A stretch of DNA of 64,000 bases from Gautieria morchelliformis (lineage: Eukaryota > Basidiomycota > Agaricomycetes > Gomphales > Gomphaceae). The stretch covers positions 92,172-156,171 of the forward strand of contig WHVA01000250.1 in assembly GCA_015179125.1 (NCBI GenBank). The letters run 5' to 3'. The notes below the pieces were generated by a model, which did not search any database, was not told the DNA's origin, and worked only from the letters and a program-made list of their open reading frames with translations. Shown here piece by piece: positions 1 to 10,830 of this stretch. Position 1 is the stretch's first letter; each line of letters opens with the position of its first letter. A program made the translations under genes and the position numbers.

Positions 1-499
1 CCACTGATTTTTATTTCTTAATCAATTTTGTTTCTTAAGGGGCACCTGTGTTTGTTTAGGCTATATGAAATTGTACGGTTCTGTAAATACAAAGCACATA
101 AACGAATGCACGAAGCCCCTAGCCGCCAACACAAAATCCAACTCACCTCTGTCCCATCCGCCCACTGAACCACAAACTTATGCTGCAACATCACCGATAA
201 TGATCAATGCATAATCCAAACCGTCAGTATTATTTATCTGAATCACAAAAACTTTCTTATAGTCATCTTAGCTGTGTAAGAAACAGGAATAAACCCTGAC
301 CGTCGCTCAATTCAGGTATCTTCTCACTTATATCTTAACAATCTTTGTGTTCTAATGATAATTTGTTCAACTTGATAGTTGTACTTGTTTGCTAAAATTT
401 GTATACATTTCATTATACTCGTAGTGACAGCCTGTTTTACCTATCGTATCATGGAAATAAAACCATTGATATTAATTATCATCAACCCCTTCGACAAGG
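1..499. other. AT-rich stretch without a recognised gene
   Basis: No open frame or family motif is recognisable here. It is AT-rich DNA leading into the L repeat. Nothing supports a gene. Confidence 0.4.
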
Positions 500-1673
500 G
501 CTACGCCGGCATCGCCGGCCTCTAGTTTGAAATGGAAAGTCTGTGACAGAGTTGTGGGTGCAAATGGACACACAACTCTGCAATAGCAGAAATAAGGCAG
601 TTTGGGCCAAATAAATTGTGGAAAAATATGGTCCAGTTCTATTAACAGCATACAGGAACTGTTAATTCTTCAAAGGTAGTTTTACATGTTGTCAAGACAA
701 ATAGAAAGGACTAGGGCTGGCTGAGCAGCCTTCCTTGGCTGGTTGAACAGCCATTCCCCTACACAAATATACAGACCCCTGAAGAGTATGTAAATAGCCT
801 TGGGCTTCTGGGCATTTTGGTTTTTGACTGATGCAAGCTGTTGTGCTAAGGCACATGACTCCATTCAGTGAGTCATTCCTGACAAATAAAGCTCTGATTG
901 GTAGGAATCATAGTAGAATCACCTGAATGAGTCATTGTGAGTCACCTGGAATCAGCCAGTGCCTTCCAACACTTTCTTCCATCTTCCACAAGCTTCTTCC
1001 CCAATTCCATTAATAGATAGAAGGTTCTACCTGCTTACTAAGCCCATGTACATGACAATATAAAAGGAGGCCCTTTGCCTGCCATTTGAGTAATCAATCT
1101 ACCCATCTTCTGTCCTACACAGCTTGTGTGACTTGCACATCTTACCTAAGTTCCTAACCCGAACTAGAATACTACTCTTGCTTAGAGTAACTATTCTTAG
1201 TTAAGTAGTTGCTTTACTGCTTAGCCACTTAGCCTAACCCGCTGAGTGAAACTGTACAGAGTGAGGTTGGCAATCGATTCTCTTGTCAATTAGCACTCCA
1301 ATACCCGAGATGAGCTGTTCAGTTGATTTTCCTGTTCAGTGACTTTCACAAGTCAAGTCAAGTTGTGTGCGAAAGCCACTTCACATTACTCTCATGTTAC
1401 TGCAGTGCATTGACGTTGGTCAACCCAATCCACTTACAAACTCTCCTGCAGAGCCTATTCCCTTTTTATTAAAAGGAATACTCTTGGACCCTGATAGTGT
1501 CCTTGAACCTACACACTCTTTTAGTTTATTGTTCAGTGCAGCTAAGAAATGCATTGCCTTCTAGGTGTAATAACTTGGACTAGTTATTACACGGATTGCA
1601 ACCAAGGTACAAATATTAAATTATTTCTGGAGTTGTGCTGCATTGAATTGGTATTCTACTAGTCGTGCGTTGA
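500..1673 (+). repeat. LTR-like dispersed repeat, copy L1
   Basis: Positions of about 840-1673 recur in inverse orientation at 45037-45850, ending in both at the same ACTAGTCGTG. Positions of about 515-760 recur at 63330-63622 in direct orientation. The unit has a TATA-like TATAAAAGG near 1060 and no coding potential, like a long solo LTR. A short inverted repeat around GAGTTGTG lies near 550-580. I could not find exact TG...CA ends or a target duplication, so the class is inferred. Confidence 0.5.
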
Positions 1674-2083
1674 AGGAACAATAAACGACACGCAGCAAAA
1701 ATGCACAAAACTCCGCACGTGTCTAATTCATCTCAGCCTTAGCCATCACCTCAGCTCAGTTCACGCAGGCACACCGCCTCACCATCACCAGTTCATTATC
1801 AGTTTCACCATGCCATCTATCAGATCATCTTCGAATTCTATTCCTCTTCAGTCCCTGGACTCCCCTACGTCTAATACGGCATCACGATGGTCATTCAACT
1901 CAGAAGATATTCGACGTCATGCAGAGCTTCACAGTATTGTTCATCCACAGATGCGCCCAGAAACTCAGCTTTCGACAAAGCATCCCCATATAGACAGGGC
2001 GAGCTCCGTTTGAGTAGCCCCCTTACCTTATAAACCTTTATTGACTTTACATTGTTCGCCGAACTATATACCTCATTGCACAA
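1674..2083. other. Unassigned spacer between L1 and the R region
   Basis: Short open frames on both strands here have no recognisable motif. I see nothing to annotate as a gene. Confidence 0.35.
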
Positions 2084-2542
2084 GCCGTTTGAGCATTCAC
2101 TGTGTTCACTAATACATATACATGATATTAACGCCTAAAATCCAATCTTGACATCACGCTTTAGACTTCCAGCCCATGCTTGATGCTCTAGGCATGGAGA
2201 TGTGGTTGGTTCGGCCAGCTTTTCTTCAATTTTCATGCTCCACTGAGGTCACGTGATTGATTACATAAGTGGCCAAATGCTTCATTGTCCTTGCCTAAAA
2301 ATTTTCTGAGCATGCATGTCCTTGCATCATACAAGTGATTTCCTGCACTTTTGTAAAATTCAAGTTTTTTGTCTATATACAGCTCAATTTTTATTCAAAT
2401 AATATTCTGTTTCCTGGGACTCATTTCTAGAGGTTATTTGCATGGATTGTAGGAGGCAAAGTGGTGAAAAAGTGACCATGTGAACATCTATTGAGCTCAA
2501 AATATTGGGGTAAAGTAGATTGTGTAAGAGTGTCCTCTATCT
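2084..2542 (+). repeat. Duplicated flank of element R
   Basis: This 450-bp stretch is almost identical to 23218-23672, and in both places it lies directly left of an R element. Similarity starts at TTTGAGCATTCACTG. On the left it meets unrelated DNA here and hAT terminal sequence in the other copy. Either it belongs to a larger repeat that hosts R, or R and its flank were duplicated together. Confidence 0.7.
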
Positions 2543-5500
2543 TAGACCGATCTATCACGCATGGTGACGCCTCGATTTGGGAAGTTAAGCAGGGGGATGT
2601 CACCGCCGTAAAAAAAGCTCAGACGCGCCGAGGCACACTTCACCTGGCCAAAACATTAGGTGTGGAGCCCTGGGATTCGAACGAGCTACGTCAGACGTTG
2701 CCATCTTAGGTCCGATGTTGCCCAGATGAGGTTTTACCACTCATCTAGCAGGGAGCATCCAACAGCTCAACAGATATAGTCTATATATGTGTTCTCGCTC
2801 CTACGTGCAAACCTGGCAGCGACCTCACTCTAGCGTCACTTGAGTCTTCCGCAGTCCTGTTCAAGGCTCTTGTCAGCAGCCACGGTGCTGTCACAATAAT
2901 TTGTAAATAGAAAAAAATTCTGCGTTTGCTTCTAGATAAATCTGAGACGCGTTCTCGACGTGTCACGCATGCTACTAGCTAGTAATTTGGTGCTACATCA
3001 ACAACTGCACCGACCCCAATGCACTGGTGCTACCTACAGTCCTAGCTTCTCCTTTACTCGATCGGCCTATCACTCCTATCACTCCGAGTCATCCTTGCTT
3101 CGTGCAGCGTCCGTAACCATCCCACGTCGTCTTCCTGGTGCCGCTCCCTCCTCCAGCGCAACCCGAACAACGCCATCGTCGTCCGAACCACCATGCGCCA
3201 TGCACCATGCACCCGCCGCCGCCCGTCTAGTTCCAATAAACACCTCCCTTGCCACCCCTTTCTTCAGAAGCATCTGATCACTCGCGTTGACGCCACATTA
3301 CCCTCCAATGACCAAATATCCATCTCGCGCCCGGCGGTCTCTCCAGTGTGTGATGGGGAGATCAAGCGTGCATTATTATTGGAGCGTGCTTTACGGACGA
3401 GCGCGCCGTCCAGATCCTAGTCGTTGGGAGCTCGGCATTTACCGTGTACCGTGTTGACAAGTGTCCGCCCGACAACGTTACGATAAACTCATTGGCCTTC
3501 AGGGCTGGCAGAAGCTTGTCAAAGTAGCAAAACTTCTTTGCGGGAAGCGGTACTAAATATACACTCTTCCTCTGTCACGTTCTTTTTCAGTCATCTACCT
3601 CCCGTGGAAAAAAAACAAAGACCTCTGCAAGTATACTCTCTTCTATCGGACAACAGGAGTCTGAATATCAGGCGACAGCTTCATTTATTTTGTTCTCACA
3701 AATGCCACCGGAACTCGGCTGTCCTCAGTGCTATCCAAGCACGTGGGCCTGGCACGGCACTCCTCGAGCCTTCTGCCCTCAGCCCACTTTACTCCTGTGT
3801 TGAGACTTTGAAGGCCGAGACGCGTGGGATCTGGCTACGAGACACATCTCTGAAGAATTTCAGCAACCGGTACGTGCATCTCTGTGTCTCACAGTGTATG
3901 GCCCTGCTCATTGTTCTCCCAGCGCAGGGGATTTTGGACTGTGGTAGCGGAGCCACCACCACTCCCTCCTGGCCACGTCCCTCTCCCCTGCTTCGAAGAG
4001 TTTGTCAAGGCCGAGTCATGGAACCCTGAAGAGCTTCCTCCCTTTCATCCATCCGAGGACGTACTCCTTGGGACGCGTGGGGCCAGCCAACCATTGCCCC
4101 CGTGACACACACATAGCTACCTGCCCTTTGTGCCTGCGTCTCAACAAGAGCGCAGACTAAAGACATCAGGCGACAGTCTGAAGGCAGCGCAAGGGTCAAG
4201 AGCAGAGCCAGCGTTCAGTATCCAATCATGACACCGAGCTGTGACACACCCACGGACCTTGATAAGTAAGTTGCCCCACCTTAATTGGTGTGATCTATGG
4301 CCCGCCGAGGACAGGATGCATAGTAGTGGGACAATCTTCCAGCATACCGGTTTTCTTGCAGGCTCTCCTGAGTAATGTCTGCCATGCTAGGTGTCGTAAA
4401 GTCCTGCTGAGATCCTTGTCTACATTTGTGTCAGTTCAGCGATAAGATCGATGAAGTATCGGAGCTCTTTATCATGGCGAAGGTCCGGAAAGCGGTCCAT
4501 GCGGTCCAGCTATGAATCATATATACCGGGAGGATTCACGATGTGGTCATTGAGACAGTTTCGGAAAGATTGGACACCACCCGCTAATTTGCACATGATT
4601 CATTGATAGGCTGCGATGTACTGATGGGAATGAAAGACCGGTAAACATGGCTCTGGCAACCGTAGGGACATGGCCAATACACAGTCACGTAGCAATGCCG
4701 CATCGGGAGAACAATGGACAGGGCCATACACTGCAGTGAGACGGTTAGAGATGAACGTACCGGTGTAGCTAGACCTCATGAATGGTTAGTGTTCGGTATG
4801 AACGTGGGGCTGTCTTCTGTTCAGAGATACTGGTGCGGCATTGTAGCGAATGTGCTTACAGGAAATATGGATTGGATCCTGACCACATAATAGCACAGAA
4901 CACGGCTACCCGACTGCGTCCTGCCCCGATGGTCCTGCCAGGATATATATTCATTCGCGCTGACCTCATAAGCCTCTTTGTACCCTCGGAGGCTGGGATG
5001 AGAGAAGCTCAATCTCATGCTATTGCTGCTCCAAATTCAGCCTCGCCCACACCTACCACGGCCAAGACGCGGCGGCATGCTAAGGACCCTGCAGCTGTAG
5101 GACGCGACGGATGGAGGACGTGTATTCCCAAGCCTGAAAGCCTGGCTGTACTTAGAGATAACACGACAGGAGCTGCAGTTATATACTGTACTAAGCGATG
5201 TCCCTTCGGTCGTCGGCACTGCCAACTTGTCCACGCGGGTGTCTCTTCTTGGGACGGCGCGTACGTACTACATCTGATGGGCCGTGTGAAGGGCCTTCCT
5301 CGTTGGGCTGTAATTCATCCAAACTTCTTGAATATATTGCCACGTCACGCGCCATTCCGTTGGAAAATATAAGGGTCTTCTCTTCCTGCACCTGCACCAC
5401 CATCACCTGTCCCCACCCTCCTCCACCGATGGGACCACCATGGTTACCGCCGATTACAGGGCTGCTAGAGTCGCAACAGGACTTCACATCCCTGTGCACA

Positions 5501-8500
5501 AGTGCAACCCCCACGCACCGACAATACTACCCAGCCAAGGTGCTTGTCCGGGAGTTCGGCCGGTTGGAGAGAAACCGTGAGTTCATCTCCATCTCATTAG
5601 CTCAATGACCGCATTTCAACTGATTGACCTCATTAGCGGGTGCTTTGGTCCAGCGGCGGTCTGTGGGACTGGACACCCTGAAGAGGCCCAGCAGCCTGTC
5701 CCCTGGACCCTCCTTGGACCCCATGATAAGAGCCGCGATCCTGGGATCGCCGTCACGGCGACTCCGGATCGCCTATATCCAAGAGGCGATCAAGAGGTGG
5801 AGTGAGGCTCCCCTGACGCACAGGATCAAAGTAAGTACTATATTGTCTTGATTCTGTTCACCACTTAGCCCAATCTTTTCTCTGTGTATCTTGACCTGTT
5901 TTGGCGCTGCTTGTCCGGCTTTCCTGGAAATCTATCGATCTTTGATATGCTAATGATATTTATAGCAGGCAAAGGAAACGACTGATAGAGAGCGAATTAT
6001 TCGCCAGGCAGTCTTCGCGGCCGAACCCAAACCATTGGCAACGTGTGCGTCCATCTCTAACTCTCGCAGTGTTACGGTCCCGCTCATTGTTCTCCCAGCG
6101 CGGCGGATGGTGGATTGTAGTTGCGGAGCCACCACTACGGGTGGCGCGACGTCTGCCGCTCCCTCGTGGGCACGTCCCGCTACCCGGCTTTGACCAGTTT
6201 GTCAAGGCGCTTTCATGGACACCCGAAGAGGTTCCGGATACGGGGACGTATCTCGGGCTGGGCCATCCAACCCACGCCCATCTCTAACAAACCATTAACC
6301 TGGCCTTTGCGCCTGCCGCTCAACACGAGCACAGACTAGAGGAACCAGGCGACAGTCTGAAGGCAGCGCGAGGGTCAATAGCAGAGCCAGCCACCGGTCA
6401 AGGCTCTGAGCGTATCCGTGACACCGAGCAGTGACACAGTCATTTTATACCTGGCTCAGGGCCTCGGCCCTGTAAAATTCAAATGTCTACCATCTCACGA
6501 TGTTGGTCCAACATATTTTGCGTCTACTTTCTTCCTGTATTGTTCCTTGCTCTTCCGTTTGAGCTCTCACGTTGTAAAATGCATTTGATCTGCTTCAATC
6601 GTGATCTCGTGAAAAGTACGCCGCCCGACCGTCGTGAGGGGTGAAGAAAATTGGTGCGATCTACGGGCTGAGAACAACACGGGTAGTATTGGGACAATCT
6701 TTCCAGCATACCGGTTTTCCTCAGTAGCGATAACTATCCGTGACTCGCCGAGCTGTGACACTCACCACGACTCTCTATAGTACTGCCAGTGTCTCAACAC
6801 TTTCGACAGTCCAGCACGTCTCATTGGTGAGCTCCAGCATATTTTACGTCTGCCATTCTGTATTGTTCCTTGCCTTTCCGTTTCTTCCTAGTTGCTACAG
6901 CAGAGCATCTTTGACGTTGTACAAATGCACTACTGATCTGTTATTAATCATGATCTCGTGATAAACAAGGTGCCCGAGAGCTGAAGAAAATCGAGGGGGT
7001 TTACGGGCTGAGAAAAAGACGCGTAATAGTTGTTCCCAGGTCACGGCGAAGAGCCGGAAAGCCAATTCACGCGGCTGAATTCTAACCATGAACCATGAAT
7101 ACTTACCAGGAAGATTCGATGTAGACGAGTTGTAATGGGAACAGTCCAATGTCTCGAATGTTCATGTATTGTGAATGCGCCATTCACCAGATCGACGCGA
7201 TCCACGGCGTACGATTCGTGACGAAACCTTTGACAGGTCGTATGGTCGCTGGGAGAACAATGGGCAGGGCCATACACTGCGAGACACATAGAGATGTTAC
7301 CGGTTGCTAAAATCCTTCGGAGATGCGCCACGTAGATCCCAAGTGTCTCGGAGTTCTGCGAAGTTCCAACACAGGAGTAAAGTCATGGATGGGCTGAGGG
7401 CAGAATGCTCGACGAGTGCCGTGCTAGGTCCACGCGCTTGGATGGCACTGAGGACGGCCGTGTTCCGGTGGCAGTGGTGAGAACGAAATAAATGAAGTTG
7501 TCGCCTGATATTCAAACTCCTGTTGTCCGATAGAAGAGAGTATCCTTGCAGAGGTCCTTTTTTTCTCCGAGGAGGTAGGTGACTGAAAAAGAACGTCAGA
7601 GGGAGACTGTATATTTAGTACCCCTTGACAAAGCTTCCGCCAGCCCCGAAGACCAATGAGTTCATCGTAATGTTGTCGGGCGGACGCTTGGCAACACGGT
7701 ACACGGTAAACGCCAAGCTCCCAACGACTAGGATCTGGACGGCGCGCTCGTCCGTAAAGCACGCTCCAACAATAATGCACGCTTGATCTCCCCATCACAC
7801 GCTGGAGAGACCGCCGGGCGCGAGATGGATACTTGGTAAGTAGAGGGAAATGCGGCGTCAACGCGAGTGATCTGATGCTTCTGAAGAAAGGGGTAGCAAG
7901 TGAGGTGTTTTACCGTAACTAGACGGGCGGCGGCGGGTGCATGGAGCATGGCGCATGGTGGTTCGGACGACGATGGCGTTGTTCGGGTTGCGCTGGAGGA
8001 GGGAGCGGCACCCGGAAGATGTGGCAGCGTCGCGTCGAGGACGTCGTGGGATGGTTACGGACGCTCCGCGAAGCAAGGATGACCCGGAGTGATAGGAGTG
8101 ATAGGCCGATCGAGTAAAGGAGAAGCTAGGACTGTAGGTAGCACCAGTGCATTGGGGTCGGTGCAGTTGTTGATGTAGCACCAAATTACTAGCTAGTAGC
8201 CACGACGAGAACGCGTCTGAGATTTATCTAGAAGCAAACGCAGATTTTTTTCTTTTCTCTTTACAAATTATTGTGACAGCGCCGTGGCTGCTGACAGGAG
8301 CCTTGAACAAGACTGCGGAAGACTCAAGTGGTCGCTGCCAGGTTTGCACGTAGGAGCGAGAACACTTATATAGACTATATCTGTTGAGCTGTTGGATGCT
8401 CCCTGCTAGATGAGTGGTCAAACCTCATCTGGGCAACATCGGACCTAAGATGGCAACGTCTGACGTAGCTCGTTCGAATCCCAGGGCTCCACACCTAACG

Positions 8501-8576
8501 TTTTGCCTGGGTGACGTGTGCCTTGGCGCGTCTGAGCCTTTTTTTCGCTGGTGATGATGCGCGATAGATCGGTCTA
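2543..8576. mobile_element. Large inverted-arm element R, copy R-A
   Basis: The left end reads TAGACCGATCTATC and the right end is its reverse complement. The left arm (about 2543-3940) and right arm (about 8576-7257) are inverted copies of one another over roughly 1.4 kb with small indels. The 3.3-kb centre holds further inverted and direct sub-repeats: 3890-4200 resembles 6085-6440, and 4290-4370 resembles 6655-6720. No transposase is visible. The form suits a non-autonomous TIR or foldback DNA transposon. An alternative is two independent insertions of the same repeat facing each other. Confidence 0.6.
8404..8547 (+). promoter_or_regulatory. Pol III-like A box, B box and T-run in the R arm
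   Basis: TAGATGAGTGG at 8407-8417 resembles an A box. CGTTCGAATCC at 8471-8481 is an almost exact B box. A run of seven T at 8539-8545 could terminate Pol III. The order and the spacing of about 54 nt fit a tRNA-type internal promoter. The same signals lie on the minus strand of the left arm (about 2760-2608) and of the second copy (about 23890-23738). The T arm does not pair, so it is not a tRNA gene. Confidence 0.4.
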
Positions 8577-9087
8577 GTACCACAGGCTAGGTGATGAAGA
8601 AGTGAGAACAATTTGGCGCATCACGGTCAGTGTAGTCGTTTATGTACCCCCGACCGACTTAACGTAGCGTGATTTGCCTGAGATTTATTAGGCTGGATGT
8701 GCACGTCAAGAAGCAAACACCGATTATTATTATTTTACAAATCTGTAACAACGCAGTGGCTGACAGGATGGGGATCGACAACCCCGTACCGGTACGCAAA
8801 ATAAAAGGCCTCGAACATGGCAGCAATTAGCGCTCTATCGATCGAAAGTCATTTCAAGGCTAAGCTGAACTTCAGCGCCCTGTCGCTTGACTCTCTGGCC
8901 ATATATATTACACAAATGATAGTGTAGCATGGATGTTCGAAAGCCATGTATATACAAATGTAGGGATGAACGCGTAAGCCACGAGCAAACCGCGTCACCC
9001 CGTGTCACCCCATTGTGACAAAGCACTTCCGCAGTCTCATTGTTCTACATTTTCCATTGTCCCACGTCCCTATTGTAGTTTATGTAA
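8577..9087. other. Spacer between R-A and the Ngaro element
   Basis: No open frame with a recognisable motif is present. The stretch separates the R right end from the B2 repeat of the Ngaro element. Confidence 0.35.
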
Positions 9088-9186
9088 GACGAATTCCGGT
9101 GAGCCCCGCAAGGAGGCTCTAGGTAGCGTAAGGGGCACCGATGCCAAGCGTGGCACTGCAAGAAACAGAGCTGGATTGAGACGTTA
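9088..9186 (-). repeat. Ngaro B2 repeat
   Basis: Direct copy of 9707-9811, about 93% identical by eye, starting GACGAATTC. It is the outer 3' end of the element. Confidence 0.75.
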
Positions 9187-9321
9187 CTAAGTACATTGAG
9201 GCGAGAAGCAAGGGGGTGGGGTACGTAAAGAAAATAGCTGAATATGACATGCGGCGGTAAAAAACCCGGTGGGAAAAAGCCTACATGCACATTCAGGAAA
9301 AAAAAGGAAGAGGGAGGGTGG

Positions 9322-9700
9322 GGAAAGCAACGCGAGCGTGGAAACTGAATGCGAGTGCGGCTGGCGAGCAAAAATCAAAAAACACCTGTGCGATGTGGGA
9401 GCGCTGCGGGTGAGCGAAGCACAGGGGCGACTCACGGAGTCGCTGAGTAGGCAGGGGTGGTCCGTCCGCTGAGACACGTATGACGGTCCAATGACGTGGA
9501 CGCTGACATGTTCAGCGGGACTCAAGACTACTCGCGTGGTGAAGTTCAGCCGAACTTCAAGAGAAAGAGAGAGATGCTTACAGCCAGTTAAAAGTACAGG
9601 AGTGAAGGAAGAAAATAAGAGATAAGACTCAGCATGCTGCGGCAAAAGAGCCTGCAGGCGGGGGCAGAATTCGCCGCGTGTAAGAACGCTCCGCTACTTA
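9322..9700 (-). repeat. Ngaro A2 repeat
   Basis: Direct copy of the 5' A1 repeat at 13892-14280, with few substitutions and a small purine-rich indel near 9568. It lies between B1 and B2, as expected for this retrotransposon class. Confidence 0.8.
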
Positions 9701-10830
9701 AACGCTGACGAATTCTGGTGAGCCCCACAAGGAGGCTCTAGGTAGCGTAAGGGGCACCGATGCCGAGTGTGGCACCGCAAGAAACAGAGCTGGATTGAGA
9801 CGTATTGAGGTAGAGAAAAGATGATGATGAAAATTGTTAGGAAGGATTTGGGGCCGCGAATGAGGGCATGAAGAACAATAGGATGTTTGCAAATATAGGC
9901 CTTAAACGCATCAGAGGACCAACGACCCATTCCCTGTATGACGTTGTCAGGGACACCGTCTAAGGCGAGGGAGGTGGCGGCACCAGATCGGATAGAGTGC
10001 CCACCGAACTCAGGGCCGAGAGTGGCGCGGAGGCGGTTGGTGAACCATGAGGAGGTGGGGACGAAACCGGCAGAAGTGAGCCAAAGCTCAGGGTGGAAGG
10101 GAAACAGGGAGTCACGGGAGGCAAGATAGCGGTACATAAGGGGAAGAGGGTCGAAGGGAGAGGTGGGTTTAGCGAGTACGACGATTGTGTTGCCTTGGTA
10201 GAATATATCGGCTTTGTGGAAGGGAAGCAGAAAGGAAAACTGGTCGGGTTGGAGGGTGAGGGTGTGGCGCGCCGTGATTTTCTTCGAGGAGCACTTGGCA
10301 AGTGAATTGGAGATAGTCATTTCTCCAAGGCGAAGCAGAGCGGAGAAACCGGTAAGGAGCATGGTTAGAAAGAGGAGATCGTCGTGCGAGCTGGAATGAT
10401 GAACACGAATGAGAGTGGAAAGGTCGTCGGAGGAGAGGGCACGTTTTTGGTGTGGAGCGGCGCAACCGCGACGCTTTTTTAAGCCGGCGAGGCAACGGAC
10501 GACGAATGGTGAGTTGCGAGAGGCACGGACTTCAGGGTAATGCAGGAGAAGGCAGTTGCAGATACCAGAGAGGTAGGCAGCGACAGAGGAAGGTTTGATG
10601 TGGTGGGACAAGAAGGTTACGTAGTAGCAAAGGGTGTCGAGTGTGGGATCGATGGGAAAGTGATGGAGTTTGCAAAAATTGAGATAAGATTGAAGATGCG
10701 AGCTATAATTGTGAAGGGTAGAAAGCTCTATGGCGTGTCCTAGAGCAATGGCACGCTCATGAAAGAGCTTTTCTCGGGACCAGGCAACGCGGATGGGTTG
10801 CCGGTCCCGTGTTATTGGCTGAAGCATCAC
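9694..10830 (-). CDS. Ngaro tyrosine recombinase
   Basis: This 378-residue frame is a tyrosine recombinase (phage-integrase fold) that would insert the circular cDNA of the element. The N-terminal half has a SAM-like core-binding region, with LHNYSSHLQSYLNFCKLH at residues 39-56. The catalytic half shows the first arginine in LLRLGEM, the pair HSIRSG (H-x-x-R), a tryptophan in GRWSSDAF, and a tyrosine a few residues on in KAYI. All expected catalytic residues are visible. The start overlaps the RT stop as TGATG, which suggests coupled translation. The last 50 or so residues run through the B1 repeat and may not be functional. The reading frame is unbroken, so this gene looks intact. Confidence 0.88.
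   Translation of the reverse strand: MMLQPITRDRQPIRVAWSREKLFHERAIALGHAIELSTLHNYSSHLQSYLNFCKLHHFPIDPTLDTLCYYVTFLSHHIKPSSVAAYLSGICNCLLLHYPEVRASRNSPFVVRCLAGLKKRRGCAAPHQKRALSSDDLSTLIRVHHSSSHDDLLFLTMLLTGFSALLRLGEMTISNSLAKCSSKKITARHTLTLQPDQFSFLLPFHKADIFYQGNTIVVLAKPTSPFDPLPLMYRYLASRDSLFPFHPELWLTSAGFVPTSSWFTNRLRATLGPEFGGHSIRSGAATSLALDGVPDNVIQGMGRWSSDAFKAYICKHPIVLHALIRGPKSFLTIFIIIFSLPQYVSIQLCFLRCHTRHRCPLRYLEPPCGAHQNSSAFK
9707..9811 (-). repeat. Ngaro B1 repeat
   Basis: Inner copy of B2. It sits seven bases from A2, giving the B1-A2 junction typical of Ngaro elements. Confidence 0.75.

Noticed and set aside
2497-2709. 5S rRNA-like words (GGGAAGTTAAGC) in the R arm
   Set aside because: Only a dozen bases resemble 5S rRNA. 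The rest does not match or fold as 5S, and the segment is part of the R terminal repeat.
8404-8500. A tRNA gene on the plus strand
   Set aside because: A B box is present, but the T stem does not pair and no acceptor stem is found. Kept only as a Pol III-like promoter.
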